A DNA stretch of 5,436 nucleotides, from assembly GCA_947178195.1 (NCBI GenBank), contig CAMWXM010000194.1, forward strand, positions 1 to 5,436, read 5' to 3'. Position 1 is the first letter of the stretch, and each line of letters opens with the position of its first letter. This document shows, piece by piece, positions 1 to 5,436 of this stretch. The position numbers and the translations under genes are program-made. The notes under the pieces are model-generated. The model was not told the DNA's origin and searched no databases. It saw only the letters and a program-made list of their open reading frames with translations. Origin of the DNA: an uncultured Ruminococcus sp. (GTDB taxonomy: Bacteria > Bacillota > Clostridia > Oscillospirales > Ruminococcaceae).

Positions 1-1541
1 GAATTGAAGATATTCAGGCTGAAAAAAAACGTTTTGACAGTGCAAAGCAAAAAGCACTGTCACAGCTTGAAGAAATCTGTGCAAAAGCTCTTAAAAGTGT
101 CGGCGAAGCAAACGCTAAAATTTTTGAGATTCATATGATGATGCTGGAAGACGAAGATTACAATGAATCTATTGAAAATATTATCGAAACTCAGCAGGTA
201 AACGCAGAATATGCTGTTGCCCTGACTGCTGATAATTTTGCTGAAATGTTTTCAAATATGGACGATTGCTATATGCAGGCGAGAGCTGCTGACGTAAAGG
301 ATATATCAAACAGAATAATTTTATGCTTAAATCCAGAAAATGAAAAAACAGAAAAATCTGATGAAAAAGTAATTATATGCGCAGACGATCTTGCGCCCAG
401 TGAAACTGTATCACTGGACAAGGAAAATGTATTGGCATTTGTTACAGCTCATGGGTCGGCAAATTCCCATACGGCAATTTTGGCGAGAAATATGAGTATT
501 CCTGCCATTATCGGACTTGGAGAAGAATTTTTAGCTGAAATAAAAAATGGCATGATGGCTGCGGCAGATGGTTTTAACGGTGAATTTATTGTCGAACCCG
601 ATGATGAAACTATGACGCAGATACAGCTTAAACAGGCAGAAACTGAGAAAAAGAAAAAGCTTCTTCTTGAATTGAAGGGTAAGGAAAATGTTACTCTTGA
701 TGGCAAAAGAATAAATATTTACGCAAATATTGGAAGCGTGGAAAATATCGGTGCGGTACTTCTTAATGACGCAGGTGGGATCGGACTTTTCAGAAGCGAA
801 TTTCTTTATCTTGAAAATGATGATTTTCCCACAGAGGAACAGCAGTTTAAAGCCTATAAAAAAGTACTTGAGAGTATGGCAGGAAAAAAGGTAATAATAA
901 GAACTCTCGATATAGGCGCAGATAAACAAGCTCCTTATTTTAATTTGAAACAGGAGGAAAATCCGGCATTAGGCTACAGAGCAATAAGAATCTGCTTAAA
1001 GCGTACTGATGTGTTCAAAACTCAGCTCAGAGCTTTATACCGTGCGTCGGTGTACGGAAGCTTAGGAATAATGTTTCCTATGATAACCAGCGTTTCAGAG
1101 GTCGAAAAAATACTTGATATTTGCCAGAGTGTAAAAAGCGAATTAAGGGGACATGGAGTTGAGGTATCCGATAAAATTGAAATGGGTATTATGATAGAAA
1201 CTCCTGCGGCGGCAATTATAAGCGATAAGCTTGCACCGCTGGTGGATTTTTTCAGCGTCGGAACCAATGACCTTACTCAGTATACCCTTGCTTGTGACAG
1301 GCAAAATCCTGATATTGAGGAATACTGTGACGAGCACCATGAAGCTATTTTAAGGCTTATAAAGATCGCTGCGGACAATGCTCATAAAAACGGCAAGTGG
1401 ATAGGGATATGCGGAGAGCTTGCCGCAGATGTTGACCTTACGGAAGAATTTTTGAAAATGGGAATAGATGAGCTTTCTGTTTCTCCCCATTTTGTACTGA
1501 AGGTTAGAGAAAAGGTCAGAAGTATTGATTTAAATACCTGA
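1..1541 (+). CDS. ptsI: PTS enzyme I (phosphoenolpyruvate-protein phosphotransferase), 5' end outside window
   Basis: Enzyme I takes phosphate from phosphoenolpyruvate and passes it to HPr, the first step of the cytoplasmic sugar phosphotransferase system. The frame is open from base 3, with no credible start inside the window, so the gene is cut by the edge; 512 residues are visible. Counting from base 3, the phospho-histidine is H156 (codon 468-470) in GSANSHTAILAR. The PEP-binding barrel then shows R264 (GIGLFRSEF), R300 (RTLDIGADK), R326 (ENPALGYRAIR), E399 (GIMIETPAAA), N422/D423 (SVGTNDLTQY), R433 and the catalytic C470 (GICGELAAD). These keep a constant offset of 32-33 from the E. coli active-site numbering, so about 33 N-terminal residues are missing. 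The N-terminal part (about 1-80) is the helical HPr-binding region. The protein ends about 30 residues earlier than E. coli enzyme I. The ATG cluster at 135 is internal, because homology (AKIFEIH before MMMLEDED) runs straight through it. Thioredoxin follows after 24 bases, probably in one operon. Identity is very secure. Confidence 0.97.
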   Translation, partial: IEDIQAEKKRFDSAKQKALSQLEEICAKALKSVGEANAKIFEIHMMMLEDEDYNESIENIIETQQVNAEYAVALTADNFAEMFSNMDDCYMQARAADVKDISNRIILCLNPENEKTEKSDEKVIICADDLAPSETVSLDKENVLAFVTAHGSANSHTAILARNMSIPAIIGLGEEFLAEIKNGMMAAADGFNGEFIVEPDDETMTQIQLKQAETEKKKKLLLELKGKENVTLDGKRINIYANIGSVENIGAVLLNDAGGIGLFRSEFLYLENDDFPTEEQQFKAYKKVLESMAGKKVIIRTLDIGADKQAPYFNLKQEENPALGYRAIRICLKRTDVFKTQLRALYRASVYGSLGIMFPMITSVSEVEKILDICQSVKSELRGHGVEVSDKIEMGIMIETPAAAIISDKLAPLVDFFSVGTNDLTQYTLACDRQNPDIEEYCDEHHEAILRLIKIAADNAHKNGKWIGICGELAADVDLTEEFLKMGIDELSVSPHFVLKVREKVRSIDLNT

Positions 1542-1549
1542 TATTATTT

Positions 1550-1557
1550 GGGAGGAG
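1550..1557 (+). promoter_or_regulatory. Strong Shine-Dalgarno site that sets the thioredoxin start
   Basis: GGGAGGAG lies eight bases before the GTG at 1566 and is an almost perfect anti-16S match. It rules out the upstream in-frame TTG at 1548, which sits on the 5' side of this site. An ATG at 1564 overlaps the GTG but is out of frame and stops after six codons. Confidence 0.85.
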
Positions 1558-1565
1558 TTGTAAAT

Positions 1566-1886
1566 GTGCCTGAAATCAAAATAACAAAAGAAAATTTTGA
1601 CAGGGAAGTAATGAAATCAGATAAACCAGTATTGCTTGATTTATGGGCAGACTGGTGCGGACCTTGTAAAATGCTTTCGCCTGTTATCAGTGAAATATCC
1701 AAGGAATACGATGGAAAAATCAAGGTTGGAAAAATTAATGTAGACGAACAGCCTGAGCTTTCCGCCGCTTTTCAAGTGGAGAGTATACCTAAGGTAGTTG
1801 TTTTAAAAAATGGTAAAATAACCGGAGTATCAGTAGGCTATAAGCCTAAAGAAGAAATAGAAAAAATAATATGGAGAGAAGTATAA
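1566..1886 (+). CDS. trxA: Thioredoxin, GTG start
   Basis: This is a small cytoplasmic dithiol-disulfide oxidoreductase of the thioredoxin fold, which reduces protein disulfides and is normally recharged by a thioredoxin reductase. From the GTG start it has 106 residues, the usual thioredoxin length. The active site WCGPC covers residues 30-34 (C31, C34) in DLWADWCGPCKMLSPV. The buried Asp equivalent is D25, the NVDEQPEL stretch is typical, and the cis-proline is P75 in ESIPKVVVLKNG, where most family members have Thr after the proline. GTG was chosen because the GGAGGAG site is correctly spaced for it; a TTG start at 1548 would add six residues that encode the ribosome site itself. It lies 24 bases after ptsI and one base before the rubredoxin ATG, so the three are probably co-transcribed. 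No thioredoxin reductase gene is in the window. The symbol trxA is by family; paralogues elsewhere are likely. Confidence 0.95.
   Translation: MPEIKITKENFDREVMKSDKPVLLDLWADWCGPCKMLSPVISEISKEYDGKIKVGKINVDEQPELSAAFQVESIPKVVVLKNGKITGVSVGYKPKEEIEKIIWREV
1873..1878 (+). promoter_or_regulatory. Ribosome binding site of rubredoxin inside the thioredoxin 3' end
   Basis: GGAGAG stands nine bases before the ATG at 1888 and is embedded in the last codons of thioredoxin. Together with the one-base gap between the genes, this suggests translational coupling. Confidence 0.7.
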
Positions 1887-1887
1887 T

Positions 1888-2046
1888 ATGAAAAAATATG
1901 TTTGCGATATGTGTGGATGGGTTTATGATGAAGCTGTCGGAGACCCGGAGCTTGGTATTGCCCCAGGTACAAAATTTGAAGACCTTCCTGATGATTTTGA
2001 ATGCCCTTTATGCAAGGTGGGCAAGGATAATTTCAGCGAGGCTTAA
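1888..2046 (+). CDS. Rubredoxin, 52 residues
   Basis: Rubredoxin is a one-electron carrier with a single iron held by four cysteines, common in strict anaerobes, where it feeds electrons to oxygen- and peroxide-detoxifying enzymes such as rubrerythrin or rubredoxin-oxygen oxidoreductase. The ATG at 1888 opens a frame MKKYVCDMCGWVYDEAVGDP, then GIAPGTKFEDLPDDFECPLC, ending SEA and TAA at 2044-2046. Ligands are C6, C9, C39 and C42 in two CxxC knuckles, and length and spacing match classic clostridial rubredoxins (52-54 residues). Three usually conserved positions differ: W11 for the common Tyr, F37 for the common Trp before the second knuckle, and K43 where a Gly normally follows the second CxxC. 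It is the last gene of the ptsI-thioredoxin unit and is followed by a hairpin terminator. The redox partner cannot be named from this window. Confidence 0.95.
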   Translation: MKKYVCDMCGWVYDEAVGDPELGIAPGTKFEDLPDDFECPLCKVGKDNFSEA

Positions 2047-2126
2047 AAAAAATTTGATGAAAAAATTAGCAATTACAATTAATCTGACAATTGCTTAATC
2101 GATAAAAGTAACTAAAGGGTACCTCT

Positions 2127-2186
2127 AAAAATTCAGAAGTCAAGACCATTTTGCATTTATTTTAGTCTTTACTTCTGGATTTTTTG
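2127..2186 (+). terminator. Rho-independent terminator of the ptsI-trx-rubredoxin unit
   Basis: Arms at 2127-2146 and 2165-2184 pair over about 20 positions, with one C/T mismatch (2141 against 2170) and one G-T pair (2133 with 2178). The loop is 18 bases (2147-2164). The core pairs CAGAAGT with ACTTCTG and AAGAC with GTCTT. The lower stem is A-rich on the left and T-rich on the right (TTTTTT at 2180-2185), so the transcript would carry a U-tract after the stem. The matching A-tract on the 5' side means it could also stop transcription from the opposite strand. Confidence 0.75.
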
Positions 2187-2261
2187 TGGTATAAATGGCA
2201 TTTGCGGTTGCTGGTGTTTTTGTAGTTTTACATAATTTATTATGAGTTTTCACAAAAAACA

Positions 2262-2310
2262 GAATAAATAAAAGCATGACTTGCATCTTTTTAGATGTAA
2301 AGCCATGCTT
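2262..2310 (-). terminator. Probable terminator of the leftward glycosyltransferase unit
   Basis: Read on the minus strand, a hairpin 18 bases past the glycosyltransferase stop pairs AAGCATG with CATGCTT. An inner GATG/CATC stem adds a G-T pair, two A-T pairs, a bulged A and one mismatch. The arms are 2294-2310 and 2272-2287, with a six-base loop. The minus strand continues as TTTTATTTATTCTG, a broken U-tract. The plus-strand flank (TAATTTTA) is weaker, so leftward termination is the better reading. Confidence 0.65.
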
Positions 2311-2327
2311 AATTTTATCATTAGAAT

Positions 2328-3311
2328 TTATGATTCATCAGAATCCTTACTATTATTTTTCTGGCATTGATGTTTAGTTTTGATAATATACTGCGGTCTA
2401 CCCTTCACTTCGGAATAAGTTTTAGAAAGATACAGACCTGTGATTCCGTTACAGAAAAGCTGAATACCAGCAGTAAAGCAAATTATACATGCAAGAGATG
2501 GCCAACCTGATACCGGGTCGCCCCATATCATGGCACGTACAAAAAATATCACCACCATAATTAATGCGATAACGCAAAAAACAATTCCTATAATAGAGGA
2601 CAAAGCAAGGGGAGCGGTTGAAAAGGCGATAACTCCTTCAATAGCATAAACAAGTAATCCCCAGAATGACCATTTTGTAGTACCGGCAACACGGTTGCGA
2701 TTTTCAAAATTCAGCCATTTTGTTTCAAAACCAACCCATTGGAATATTCCCTTTGAAAATCTGTTATATTCTCTGAGGGAAACGATAGAATCAACCATCT
2801 GACGTGTCATCATACGGAAATCACGAGCTCCGGGCATAATATTGATTTTTGAAATTTTGCGTATGATTTTATAAAACATTTTTGCAAAAAATGAGCGTAT
2901 AGGCGATTCGCCCTTGCGGTCTACTCTTCTTGACGCTATACAGTCATAATGTGAATTTTTTATTTCATGGTACATTTGTTCTACAAGCTCGGGTGGATCC
3001 TGTAAGTCAACGTCCATTATAACCACATAGTTTCCATCGGCATTTTCAAGACCGGCAAACATAGCCGCTTCCTTGCCAAAATTACGTGAAAACGAAATAA
3101 AGCTTACATGCGGATTATTTTCAGCGGTTTCCTTCATGACCTCCAGGGTATTATCCTTAGAACCGTCGTCAACAAATAAATATTCCATCTGAATATCATA
3201 TTTTTTTTTCATTCTTGTATATATTTTGTTCATTTCTTCAACAAAAATCGGAATAGTTTCCTCTTCGTTGTAGCAGGGTACAATAATAGTAATTCTATCT
3301 TGTTTTTTCAT
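2328..3311 (-). CDS. GtrB/DPM1-like family 2 glycosyltransferase with two C-terminal membrane segments
   Basis: This family moves a sugar from a nucleotide donor to a polyprenyl phosphate on the inner face of the membrane; sugar and lipid are not readable here. The 327-residue protein has a GT-A domain from residue 5: IIVPCYNEEET (9-19), VDDGSKDNT (47-55), SFSRNFGKEAAMFAGLENA (73-91) and the metal/donor motif DVDLQDPPE (100-108), then SRRVDRKGES (128-136). A linker, RFSKGIFQWVGF (184-195), is typical of GtrB-like enzymes. Two hydrophobic segments at about 232-260 and 268-294 should form the membrane hairpin, followed by the usual EVKGRPQYIIK (301-311) and a short hydrophilic tail. AAGGAAG (3317-3323) sits five bases before the ATG. 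It lies 13 bases after the DUF2079 gene and is clearly its operon partner. Codons 35-37 form an uninterrupted A9 run (3201-3209). The length is normal for the family and nothing is missing. CsbB/YkcC-type or GtrB roles are all possible. Confidence 0.93.
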   Translation of the reverse strand: MKKQDRITIIVPCYNEEETIPIFVEEMNKIYTRMKKKYDIQMEYLFVDDGSKDNTLEVMKETAENNPHVSFISFSRNFGKEAAMFAGLENADGNYVVIMDVDLQDPPELVEQMYHEIKNSHYDCIASRRVDRKGESPIRSFFAKMFYKIIRKISKINIMPGARDFRMMTRQMVDSIVSLREYNRFSKGIFQWVGFETKWLNFENRNRVAGTTKWSFWGLLVYAIEGVIAFSTAPLALSSIIGIVFCVIALIMVVIFFVRAMIWGDPVSGWPSLACIICFTAGIQLFCNGITGLYLSKTYSEVKGRPQYIIKTKHQCQKNNSKDSDES

Positions 3312-3316
3312 AATAT

Positions 3317-3323
3317 CTTCCTT
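3317..3323 (-). promoter_or_regulatory. Ribosome binding site of the family 2 glycosyltransferase
   Basis: AAGGAAG on the minus strand fills most of the 13-base gap between the DUF2079 stop and the glycosyltransferase ATG. The spacing to the ATG is five bases. It supports the start at 3311 and re-initiation on a shared message. Confidence 0.75.
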
Positions 3324-3324
3324 T

Positions 3325-5394
3325 TTAATGTGCAGCTTTATATTCAGGACTTACAAATATAGACATGATACTTTCATCGCCGCCATAATATTCATAGCCT
3401 TCAGCCTGGAGCTTATCTAAAAGCTGCTGTTCATAGTCATAAGTATTCAGGCGGACAATAACAAAATCAGTGAAAGAAGGATTATTAACATCCCATTCGT
3501 CCATTAAATAAATTTCTTTACGATTTGCAAGTATAGGAATATAGAATGTGTCACATACAACCGAAGCGTCCTTTGGAATGGTTTCCAGAAGCTCGTCCTG
3601 ATGCTGATAATGTTCTGAATTGCCTACATAGATGTCACGGTAATAAATTTTTCCCGATAGCATTCCAATTGACATATATACAGACGCCATTGCCGTATAC
3701 GCAGAAATATACTGACGTTTTTTTGCTCTTAAATCTGCGCAGTTAATAATCGTTGCATAAATCAGGCAGGTCGTTGTACCAAAGACATATTGGAAACCAA
3801 TATCTCTTGCATAAACATAACCTGAAGCAAGATTCATCAATAAAAACGGTACAAATAATGCAAGCCGTGAAAATTTCTTTGTGAACAGTGGCATCATTCC
3901 CAGTGGAACTATGACCGTCAAGAAAAATACCAGATTCTCTTCATGAATAAGCTGACTCAAGAAGTATGCCGGATTCAAAATAACCGTCTTGATTATTTCG
4001 CCGAATCCTGCGTCCCATTCTATCATAAGATTTCCGTATGTTCTTGATGTCATGATACCTTCGCCGTATTTTGTCATAAGAGACGTTACCATTACAAAAT
4101 ATATTACCGCTAAAAAGGCAATAATTGCACCGTGTTTACGCATACTGGCCTTGTCTTTTCTGAAAAGCAGATAAATACCTATACATACAATATAAATAGG
4201 CGCATCCTCTTTTACCATAAATACTAAAACGGAAAAAATATACACTAAAACCTTTTTATTGCTTTCAATTCCGTAAAACAGCCACATAAGCAACACCGGA
4301 AGAAAAGCGTTTTCGTGAAATTCATAAAAGCATGGACCTATAAGCTCTGCACAGAACAGATAGGTTATACTAAAAAAGAGTGTCGTAAGATTTGTGAATT
4401 TATTCCTTCTGCAAATCCCCACCATAGGTATAACGCCTATGGCAATTAATGCCGCCTGAGCAATAAGCAAGGTATGGGGCGTTGGGAAGAAGTAATAAAA
4501 GGGGAGAAGCAGATAGTAAATCGGAGAGCAGTGAATTGCAAAATGAGACAAAAATCTGTCACGCTCACAGGTTGTGACCATTGAAAAATCAGTTATCATA
4601 GAGTGATACATCTGCGTAAAAATTCCAAGGTCAAAGCATGAATCGCAGTAGGATTCATATCTGTAAAGGGTAAATACAGCTATAAACGTTCCCGAAATTA
4701 TTGCAGCCAATGCAATAAGAATAATAGTAACAGCCAAAGGGAGCTTTATAGTAGAATGACTTTTATCATATTTCCAACCAAGAAAGCCCAAAACAGCAGT
4801 TATTAAAGTTGTTATAAATACGTAATAAACGTTATCTGTACGCCATAGCGTTGAAATCGAAAAAATCACAAGGCTTGCTATCAGCAGATAGCTGTCCAGG
4901 CGAGTCCGTTTGAAAAAATTCTTTAGCAGAGTCAATATTACATATAATGCAGCGGAAAGCAATAGAATAAGCGGCAACGAAACGCTTTCACGATAAGGTT
5001 GCCAGTCGTTTATTGCCTTATAGCTGTGCTCATCGGTAATGGTATAATGAAAAACAGCAAAAAATGATGAAATCAGCAAATAAGCTGCTGCCACACGCAT
5101 AATACAGTTTGGAAAGCTTATCTGAAGAGTTTTTTTCTTGATAGCTTGTAATATAATAGAAAAGGAAATCTTTTTCTCTTCATCATATGTCTGCGTCTCG
5201 GAATCACTGCTGTCATCTTCGTTGTCTGTTTCCGTCGAAATTGTTTCAACAGCCTCTGAATTATCCGGTTCTTTTGTTTCGTTTGTTTCAGATGTTATCT
5301 GATTTTCTGCCGTTTCTTCAGGCGCATTGCTGTTTACCGCAAATTTGCCTGTCTGTCCGGTAAATTCTTTAGCATCATCTTTATTATCCGTCAT
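3325..5394 (-). CDS. DUF2079 polytopic membrane protein, probable GT-C-fold glycosyltransferase
   Basis: This is a large integral membrane protein of a family of unknown function resembling GT-C glycosyltransferases, which use lipid-linked sugars at the outer membrane face. Numbering from the first ATG (5409), residues 1-80 are a hydrophilic Asp/Glu/Ser/Thr-rich tail without a signal peptide. About 14-16 hydrophobic segments follow, among them near 103-121, 144-163, 172-188, 194-211, 223-246, 297-331, 388-416, 426-445, 492-533, 538-556 and 566-585. The family signature YESYCDSCFDLGIFTQ covers 251-266 right after a membrane segment; D260 is a candidate catalytic Asp. FYEFHENAFLPVL (361-373) and VKEDAPIY (399-406) are further family-like motifs. 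A soluble C-terminal part (about 600-694) begins LLETIPKDASVVCD, as is usual for the family. I place the start at ATG 5394 (689 residues) because GGGAAG lies seven bases before it, while the ATG at 5409 has no ribosome site and would be almost leaderless. The family 2 glycosyltransferase downstream suggests the lipid-sugar supply. The transferase role is inferred. Confidence 0.88.
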   Translation of the reverse strand: MTDNKDDAKEFTGQTGKFAVNSNAPEETAENQITSETNETKEPDNSEAVETISTETDNEDDSSDSETQTYDEEKKISFSIILQAIKKKTLQISFPNCIMRVAAAYLLISSFFAVFHYTITDEHSYKAINDWQPYRESVSLPLILLLSAALYVILTLLKNFFKRTRLDSYLLIASLVIFSISTLWRTDNVYYVFITTLITAVLGFLGWKYDKSHSTIKLPLAVTIILIALAAIISGTFIAVFTLYRYESYCDSCFDLGIFTQMYHSMITDFSMVTTCERDRFLSHFAIHCSPIYYLLLPFYYFFPTPHTLLIAQAALIAIGVIPMVGICRRNKFTNLTTLFFSITYLFCAELIGPCFYEFHENAFLPVLLMWLFYGIESNKKVLVYIFSVLVFMVKEDAPIYIVCIGIYLLFRKDKASMRKHGAIIAFLAVIYFVMVTSLMTKYGEGIMTSRTYGNLMIEWDAGFGEIIKTVILNPAYFLSQLIHEENLVFFLTVIVPLGMMPLFTKKFSRLALFVPFLLMNLASGYVYARDIGFQYVFGTTTCLIYATIINCADLRAKKRQYISAYTAMASVYMSIGMLSGKIYYRDIYVGNSEHYQHQDELLETIPKDASVVCDTFYIPILANRKEIYLMDEWDVNNPSFTDFVIVRLNTYDYEQQLLDKLQAEGYEYYGGDESIMSIFVSPEYKAAH

Positions 5395-5401
5395 CTTTTC
5401 A

Positions 5402-5407
5402 CTTCCC
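5402..5407 (-). promoter_or_regulatory. Ribosome binding site that decides the DUF2079 protein start
   Basis: GGGAAG on the minus strand is seven bases before the ATG at 5394. The alternative ATG at 5409 overlaps this site and is preceded only by AAAAAATAG. The inner ATG is therefore the better start. Confidence 0.6.
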
Positions 5408-5418
5408 ATCTATTTTTT

Positions 5419-5427
5419 ATTATAACA
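5419..5427 (-). promoter_or_regulatory. Extended -10 promoter element of the DUF2079-glycosyltransferase unit
   Basis: The minus strand reads TGTTATAAT, a perfect TATAAT hexamer with the TGn extension. Transcription would begin near 5411-5413, leaving a leader of about 17-19 bases that contains the GGGAAG site of the ATG at 5394. The -35 region would fall at or past the window edge (about 5442 onward) and cannot be checked. Confidence 0.6.
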
Positions 5428-5436
5428 CAAATAGAC

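Larger units (their letters stand above)
2047..2327. other. Convergent intergenic region, 281 bases, no gene seen
   Basis: This AT-rich spacer separates the ends of the two converging units. It holds two good hairpins, at 2127-2184 and 2272-2310. It also holds a weak 7-base inverted repeat (AGCAATT 2068-2074 with AATTGCT 2089-2095) and a loose inverted repeat of T-rich and A-rich arms (2215-2223 with 2252-2261). Only tiny open frames occur, such as a 13-codon MKKLAITINLTIA at 2057 without a ribosome site. I see no tRNA, promoter or insertion sequence that I can support. Confidence 0.7.

Noticed and set aside
135..143. ATG cluster at 135 as the ptsI start
   Set aside because: Enzyme I homology continues upstream to base 3 in the same frame, no ribosome site precedes the cluster, and MMMLEDED matches an internal MLLEDE-type helix of the family.
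449..1340. Several minus-strand open frames of 65-132 codons inside ptsI
   Set aside because: They lie opposite a strongly conserved enzyme I frame, lack ribosome sites, and have the residue composition expected of antisense shadows.
2068..2095. Inverted repeat AGCAATT / AATTGCT as a first terminator
   Set aside because: The stem is only seven pairs with a 14-base loop and no T-run after it; the hairpin at 2127-2184 is far stronger.
1898..2098. Open frame of 66 codons on the + strand overlapping rubredoxin
   Set aside because: It is out of frame with a clear four-cysteine rubredoxin, has no ribosome site, and its translation resembles no family I know.
2057..2098. Possible 13-residue peptide MKKLAITINLTIA after rubredoxin
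   Set aside because: No ribosome site precedes it, and AT-rich spacers produce such short frames by chance.
2215..2261. Inverted repeat of T-rich and A-rich arms
   Set aside because: The arms are almost homopolymeric and need a bulge to pair; this is expected by chance in AT-rich DNA.
3546..4174. Plus-strand open frames of 61 and 66 codons inside the DUF2079 gene
   Set aside because: They are antisense to a recognisable membrane protein and have no initiation signal or family resemblance.

Overview
The window looks like chromosome from an AT-rich, anaerobic, Gram-positive-type bacterium. The evidence is strong GGAGG-type ribosome binding sites, a clostridial-style rubredoxin, a PTS enzyme I whose phospho-histidine motif reads GSANSHTAILAR, and protein sequences resembling those of Clostridia. 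A Ruminococcus/Oscillospiraceae-like host is my best guess. It is inferred from protein flavour only and not proven.

The layout is two convergent transcription units. The left unit (+ strand, 1-2046) holds the 3' nine-tenths of ptsI (phosphoenolpyruvate-protein phosphotransferase, enzyme I), a thioredoxin 24 bases later, and a 52-residue rubredoxin one base after the thioredoxin stop. A 281-base gap (2047-2327) follows, with two hairpins, each best read as the terminator of one unit. The right unit (- strand, 5436 down to 2328) starts at an extended -10 promoter at the window edge. It encodes a large polytopic membrane protein of the DUF2079 family (probable GT-C-fold glycosyltransferase) and, 13 bases after it, a GtrB/DPM1-like family 2 glycosyltransferase with two C-terminal membrane segments.

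The left unit joins sugar-uptake phosphotransfer with two small cytoplasmic redox carriers; no thioredoxin reductase or rubredoxin partner is visible. The right unit fits a two-step surface glycosylation scheme: the GT2 enzyme charges a polyprenyl phosphate with a sugar on the inner face, and the multi-spanning protein may transfer that sugar to an acceptor outside. Substrate and acceptor cannot be read from the sequence.

Most of the window is recognisable. Points for a second look are the DUF2079+GT2 pair without a visible flippase, the cysteine-rich loop beside the DUF2079 signature, its acidic N-terminal tail, an A9 tract early in the GT2 gene, the short C-terminus of enzyme I, and the ptsI-trx-rubredoxin grouping. 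I see no CRISPR array, tRNA, rRNA or intact insertion sequence.
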